This document shows, piece after piece, positions 6,330 through 9,527 of a stretch of DNA of 9,527 nt; position 1 is the first letter of the stretch; the number at the start of each line of letters is the position of its first letter. The notes under the pieces are model-generated. The model did not search any database and was not told where the DNA came from. It saw only the letters and a program-made list of their open reading frames with translations. A program made the translations under genes and the position numbers. Source of the DNA: Planctomycetia bacterium (lineage in GTDB: Bacteria; Planctomycetota; Planctomycetia; Pirellulales; UBA1268); the NCBI GenBank assembly GCA_009919445.1, contig RGBY01000088.1, positions 1 through 9,527 of the forward strand, given 5' to 3'.

Positions 6330-6977
6330 ATGCCATCGAGAATGACTGACGCCCGGAAAGAATACGAACAGGCCACCCTGCAGGAGGCCGATGTCGCGCG
6401 AGACCCGCTGCGTCAGTTTACCCTTTGGTACGAGGCTGCAGTTGCTGCCAAGGTTCCAGAGCCCGAGGCGATGACACTTTCAACGGCAACGCCGGAGGGC
6501 CGTCCGTCGGCACGTATCGTGCTGCTGCGCGGCTATGACGATCGGGGGTTCTGTTTCTTTAGTAACTACAACAGCCACAAGGGACGTGAGCTTGCGGCCA
6601 ACCCCTATGCGGCGCTGACATTTCACTGGGTTGAACAAGAGCGGCAGGTGCGGATCGAAGGTCGTGTTGAAAAGACCTCGGCGGCGGAGAGCGACGCCTA
6701 TTTTTTCAGTCGTCCCAGCCGGTCTCGGATCGGTGCCTGGAGTTCGCCGCAGAGCGATGTGATTCCGAACCGGGAGACGCTTGACGAGTTGTTCAAAAGA
6801 TTCAAAGAGCAATACCCGGATGAGTCTGCCATTCCCCGGCCCGAGCACTGGGGGGGCTATCGACTGATTCCCACGCGGATTGAATTCTGGCAGGGCCGAC
6901 CGAGCCGATTGCACGACCGGTTGCAATTCAGCCGGGACGGGGAGGCTGGCTGGAAACTCCAGCGGCTGGCACCGTAA
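6330..6977 (+). CDS. pdxH: Pyridoxamine/pyridoxine 5'-phosphate oxidase
   Basis: 215 residues, close to the 218 of E. coli PdxH. The ATG at 6330 is chosen over the in-frame ATG at 6303 because AGAGGA (6317-6322) lies seven bases before it and family N-termini start about here (MTDARKEYEQATL). The FMN enzyme oxidises PNP or PMP to pyridoxal 5'-phosphate in the last step of vitamin B6 synthesis and salvage. Family signatures are in order: ARIVLLRGYDDRGFCFFSNY (61-80) with NSHKGREL (81-88) for FMN phosphate binding, ERQVRIEGRVEK (104-115), SRIGAWSSPQS (132-142), and the C-terminal block HWGGYRLIPTRIEFW with RPSRLHDR (190-197), in which Arg193 and His195 match the R-x-H pair that binds substrate in E. 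coli. Monocistronic by position: divergent from the regulator, convergent with the dehydrogenase gene. Confidence 0.98.
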   Translation: MPSRMTDARKEYEQATLQEADVARDPLRQFTLWYEAAVAAKVPEPEAMTLSTATPEGRPSARIVLLRGYDDRGFCFFSNYNSHKGRELAANPYAALTFHWVEQERQVRIEGRVEKTSAAESDAYFFSRPSRSRIGAWSSPQSDVIPNRETLDELFKRFKEQYPDESAIPRPEHWGGYRLIPTRIEFWQGRPSRLHDRLQFSRDGEAGWKLQRLAP

Positions 6978-7038
6978 AGCCGGCTTAGAGAGAACCTCGA
7001 TTGCTGTCCAGCGGGTGGCCTCTTCGCTGCATCGAGTC

Positions 7039-7073
7039 GGGGTAGCAACAATTATTTGGTGAACCGTTACCCC
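7039..7073. terminator. Stem-loop between convergent pdxH and dehydrogenase genes
   Basis: GGGGTAGC (7039-7046) pairs with GTTACCCC (7066-7073) through eight positions including one G-U pair, around a 19-base loop. It is the only sizeable inverted repeat in the 163-bp convergent gap (6978-7140), where a bidirectional terminator would be expected. No T-run follows on either strand, so Rho-independent function is uncertain. Confidence 0.3.
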
Positions 7074-7140
7074 TGCTCGCTTTGTATTCGCTCACGCTGG
7101 TTGTTTAGGCTCAATTTGCCAAGGTTCACGCAGGAGCGGA

Positions 7141-8289
7141 TCAGACAGCGTTTTTGGCAGTAACGCCTGCTGTGGCCGATTGATGGAGGTCAGACGGTGA
7201 GCGGCTGCCGGGCTGACTTCGGGGCAAAGGATTGGCTGGTGCCGGGGCAGCATGCCGATCAGGGTGAGGCTGGGCATAGCCATGTTCACAAAACCAGGTC
7301 CAGGCATCAGCGGCAGCTTTTTCAAATGGACGGACCGTGTAGCCCAATTCATCGACGGCCCGCTGGCAGGAAAAATTATGCGGCAGCATCGACATGCTGG
7401 CTGCTGCTGAATTGACTGGGGGCTCTCGCCGCAGCACCAGGCCGGCGAGATCACCAAACCAGCCTGCCATGCGGACGGCAGCGGGTGGGGCCGTACCCAG
7501 CGGGGGCCGCCGGCCGGTGACGGTGGCAAAGACCTGCCAGGCTTCGAGGTAACTGAGAGCATGACCGCCAAGGATGTATCGCCGGCCGGTCTGGCCCCGT
7601 TCAATGGCGGCTTCAATGCCAGCAACCACGTCACGGACATCGACAAAGTCGTTGGCTCCGGGAGGTGCGAGCAGCCCCTTGCCGCTCCCCACCTCGAGCA
7701 GCATCCGGCCGCTGGAAGGCTTCCAGTCCCAGGGGCCAATCATGTAGACAGGATTGACGATGACAGCGTCGAGTCCGCGTTCGACCTCTGCGAGGACGGC
7801 GGCCTCAGCCTCGCGCTTGGTTACGACGTAGGGACATTCTACCATGCCGCCAGGCGGGGTCTCTTCATCGGCAGGCTGACCATCAGCCCGCAGGCCAAGG
7901 GCATCCACGCTTGAGATCTGGACGAACCGAGCACCAGCCTGTCGCGCAGCCCGAGCCAGTCTGGCTGTTCCTTCGACGTTGACCCGGTACATTTCGTCAC
8001 GATGTCGCCAGCCGCAATGAACCATTGCTGCTGAGTGAATGACCAGCTTGACTCCGTCGGTCGCCTGCTCCAGTAATGCCTCGTCATCAAGCGACCCGTT
8101 TACCTCAGAGACTGGTAGGCCCGCCAGCGAAACATCAGTGCCGTTTTTACGGGGGCGAACCAGCACACGCAGCGAGCGTCCGCGGTTGATCAGTTGACGA
8201 ACAAGATTATTCCCAAGCAGCCCAGTGCCGCCGGTAATCAGGCAGTCGGCAGGGCTGCGGGCATGCGGAGAGGAATGGTCAACAGGCAT
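7141..8289 (-). CDS. Extended SDR NAD(P)-dependent epimerase/dehydratase; candidate 3-oxoceramide reductase
   Basis: 382 residues from ATG 8289 (an in-frame TTG at 8298 is the alternative; neither has a clear ribosome binding site). The Rossmann motif TGGTGLLG (19-26) follows a short N-terminal leader. HSAAMVHCGW (85-94), NVEGT (104-108), ISSVDALG (125-132) with Ser126/127, and YVVTK with Tyr154 and Lys158 give the SDR catalytic set. VIVNPVYMIGPWDW (177-190), FVDVRDVV (215-222) and the C-terminal ELGYTVRPFEKAAADAWTWF (314-333) are typical of dihydroflavonol-4-reductase/HpnA-like members. The last 40 residues (about 343-382) are a Pro/Ser/Ala-rich tail beyond the usual end, probably disordered. 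The substrate cannot be read from the sequence. Divergent pairing with a YghO-type GNAT acyltransferase recalls bacterial ceramide synthesis, where such an SDR reduces 3-oxoceramide. HpnA-like sugar-linked epimerase or sterol/flavonol-type reductase roles remain possible. Confidence 0.93.
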   Translation of the reverse strand: MPVDHSSPHARSPADCLITGGTGLLGNNLVRQLINRGRSLRVLVRPRKNGTDVSLAGLPVSEVNGSLDDEALLEQATDGVKLVIHSAAMVHCGWRHRDEMYRVNVEGTARLARAARQAGARFVQISSVDALGLRADGQPADEETPPGGMVECPYVVTKREAEAAVLAEVERGLDAVIVNPVYMIGPWDWKPSSGRMLLEVGSGKGLLAPPGANDFVDVRDVVAGIEAAIERGQTGRRYILGGHALSYLEAWQVFATVTGRRPPLGTAPPAAVRMAGWFGDLAGLVLRREPPVNSAAASMSMLPHNFSCQRAVDELGYTVRPFEKAAADAWTWFCEHGYAQPHPDRHAAPAPANPLPRSQPGSRSPSDLHQSATAGVTAKNAV

Positions 8290-8384
8290 GGTGGTCAAGA
8301 CGGCATCTTTCGAAGTCGATAACGGAGGAACGGGAATCTGGCTGGCCGCCTGACAGCTTGATGCCCGGTTCCAAAGGAGCTTTT

Positions 8385-8449
8385 GTTGCTTTCCAGTAAA
8401 ATCGGAAAATCTCCCGAAGCAACTTTTAGAAAAGCCGCCCCGTACGGGG
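8385..8449. repeat. Cluster of three inverted repeats in the 297-bp divergent region 8290-8586
   Basis: The gap between the dehydrogenase and acyltransferase starts has no gene that I can support. In its middle lie three inverted repeats: GTTGCTT/AAGCAAC (8385-8391 with 8417-8423), CTTTT-AG-AAAAG (8423-8434), and the perfect 12-bp palindrome CCCCGTACGGGG (8438-8449). Read leftward, the palindrome is followed shortly by TTTT, so it could also stop leftward transcription. The cluster could hold operators shared by both genes, or a structured leader for the dehydrogenase gene. Confidence 0.35.
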
Positions 8450-8459
8450 GGTTCTGACG

Positions 8460-8489
8460 TTGACGATTATTCTGGCGAACACCCACAAT
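8460..8489 (+). promoter_or_regulatory. Candidate promoter for the GNAT acyltransferase
   Basis: TTGACG (8460-8465) matches the -35 consensus at five of six positions. It is followed after 18 bp by CACAAT (8484-8489), a four-of-six match to the -10 consensus. The palindrome CCCCGTACGGGG lies ten bases upstream of the -35 box, a common position for a regulator site. The transcript would have a leader of about 90 bases. Confidence 0.33.
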
Positions 8490-8586
8490 CGCCGGCTGGA
8501 GAAGATCCGTTTGTCGTTCGGTCGACGCAGATCGGTTCCTGTGGCCGGTTTGTTGGTCAGGAACTTGATCAGGAAGGAAGAGCCGC

Positions 8587-9527
8587 GTGGCAGCAGTCAG
8601 TATCGAGCCCGTTGTCAGTCGTCGCCAGCAGCGGCAATTCATCGACCTTCCGTGGAGGCTCTACGCCAACGACCCATGCTGGATGCCACCACTGCGGCTT
8701 GCCCAAGAAGAACTTCTCGGGTTTCGCCCACACCCCTTCTATGAACGAAACCGCAGCCGGTCCTTCCTGGCAGTACGGGGCGGCCGCACGGTTGGTCGGA
8801 TCACCGCGATTGTCAACGTCGGGCATATCGAGCGATACGAAGAGAACCGTGGTTTCTTCGGTTTCTTTGAATGCGAAGACGATGTCGAGGCTGCCACCGG
8901 GCTGTTTACTGCTGCCCGCGAGTGGCTTGCAGCGGAGGGCATGACGGCCATCCGCGGGCCGGTCAATCCATCGCTTAACTACGAATGCGGCCTGCTCATC
9001 GAGGGCTTTGACACGCCTCCTTTTTTCATGATGACCCACAACCGGCCCTACTACGCCGGTCTGGTTGAGGCCAACGGCTTTGGGAAAATAGAAGACCTCT
9101 ATGCCTTCTGGGGTGAGATGTCGATGCTGGAAGGCATTGACTCAAAACTGGGCGTGATGGTCGAGGGCGTCAAGGAACGGTTCGGCGTGACCGTGCGGTC
9201 ACTCGACCGTAGTCGGTTCACTGAAGAAGTGCGGATGTTCCTCGACATCTACAATGCCAGCCTGGCCGGCACATGGGGGTTCGTGCCGCTTTCAGCGGGC
9301 GAGGTGAACCACATGGCCGCCAGCCTCAAGCATCTGATTGTGCCAGAACTTTCGTTGGTGGCTGAGGTTGAAGGGAAGCCCATCGGCACGGTCTTCTGCC
9401 TGCTCGACTACAACCCCAGAATCAAGGCTATCAACGGCCGGCTGTTTCCCTTTGGCTTCCTCAAGTTGCTCTGGAACAAGCGGTCAATCAAACGCATGCG
9501 TGCCATTAGCACGAACGTTGTGCCAGA
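8587..9527 (+). CDS. GNAT-superfamily N-acyltransferase, YghO type (3' end outside window); candidate bacterial ceramide synthase
   Basis: 313 codons are visible and the frame is open at the right edge; family members are usually around 370-400 residues. The start is GTG at 8587, with AGGAAGGA (8571-8578) eight bases upstream and an in-frame TGA seven codons upstream. Conserved blocks are FIDLPWRLYANDPCWMPPL (18-36), SFLAVRGGRTVGRITAIVN (59-77), RGFFGFFECEDD (88-99), RGPVNPSLNYECGLLIEGF (123-141), PPFFMMTHNRPYYAGLVEA (144-162) and a second acetyltransferase-like half with GTWGFVPLSAGEVNHM (228-243) and a VEGKPIGTVFCLLDYNP strand pair (261-277). This is the pattern I associate with E. coli YghO and with the acyltransferase CC_1154 of Caulobacter, reported as a bacterial ceramide synthase that acylates the sphingoid amine. 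The family call is firm; the substrate is inference. No signal peptide or membrane helix is seen. Confidence 0.88.
   Translation, partial: MAAVSIEPVVSRRQQRQFIDLPWRLYANDPCWMPPLRLAQEELLGFRPHPFYERNRSRSFLAVRGGRTVGRITAIVNVGHIERYEENRGFFGFFECEDDVEAATGLFTAAREWLAAEGMTAIRGPVNPSLNYECGLLIEGFDTPPFFMMTHNRPYYAGLVEANGFGKIEDLYAFWGEMSMLEGIDSKLGVMVEGVKERFGVTVRSLDRSRFTEEVRMFLDIYNASLAGTWGFVPLSAGEVNHMAASLKHLIVPELSLVAEVEGKPIGTVFCLLDYNPRIKAINGRLFPFGFLKLLWNKRSIKRMRAISTNVVP

Noticed and set aside
8295..8642. Minus-strand frame of 115 codons upstream of the dehydrogenase
   Set aside because: It covers the divergent promoter region and overlaps the start of the acyltransferase gene. Its composition is unlike a folded protein, and it has no ribosome binding site.
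1..9527. CRISPR arrays, insertion sequences, tRNA/rRNA genes, toxin-antitoxin or anti-phage defence genes
   Set aside because: No regular spaced repeats, transposase motifs, terminal inverted repeats with target duplications, tRNA-like cloverleaf or defence-protein signatures were found on reading both strands.

Overview
The window is GC-rich (roughly 60% by eye), densely coding, and looks like ordinary chromosome of a free-living Gram-negative bacterium. Short gene clusters on both strands, scattered biosynthetic genes (purH next to trpC), GTG starts with good Shine-Dalgarno sequences, and small Ala/Pro-rich proteins of unknown function suggest a planctomycete of the Pirellula/Rhodopirellula type. 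That assignment is an inference from gene style and remembered family resemblance, not from a marker gene. There is no sign of an insertion sequence, CRISPR array, tRNA or rRNA.

Layout. Positions 1-1802 (minus strand) hold a three-gene cluster, read right to left: an unknown beta-rich protein (1802-1239), a small protein with an SH3-like N-terminus and repeated short STA-[DE]-ILA motifs (1175-576), and an exported or lipoprotein-like protein with a Coa1-type domain (468 to beyond position 1). Divergent from it, positions 1912-5433 (plus strand) hold a sensor histidine kinase with almost no extracytoplasmic part, then purH (AICAR transformylase/IMP cyclohydrolase) and trpC (indole-3-glycerol-phosphate synthase). 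Only 3 bp beyond trpC, and convergent with it, lies an OmpR/PhoB-type response regulator (6162-5437, minus), a plausible partner of the kinase although the two are separated by the biosynthetic genes. Divergent from the regulator is pdxH (6330-6977, plus), for pyridoxal-5'-phosphate synthesis.

The right end holds a divergent pair: an extended short-chain dehydrogenase/epimerase (8289-7141, minus) and the first 313 codons of a large GNAT-superfamily N-acyltransferase of the YghO type (8587 to beyond the end, plus). They share a roughly 300-bp intergenic region rich in small inverted repeats. A Rossmann oxidoreductase with a GNAT acyltransferase is the enzyme pair described for bacterial ceramide synthesis in Caulobacter (oxoceramide reductase plus bacterial ceramide synthase). 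This is the most interesting hypothesis in the window. Its direct test is whether a serine-palmitoyltransferase-like gene and an acyl-carrier protein lie just beyond the right edge or elsewhere in the genome.

The remaining unexplained material is the leftward three-gene cluster, two of whose products I cannot assign to a known family, and several small inverted repeats whose roles cannot be settled from sequence alone.
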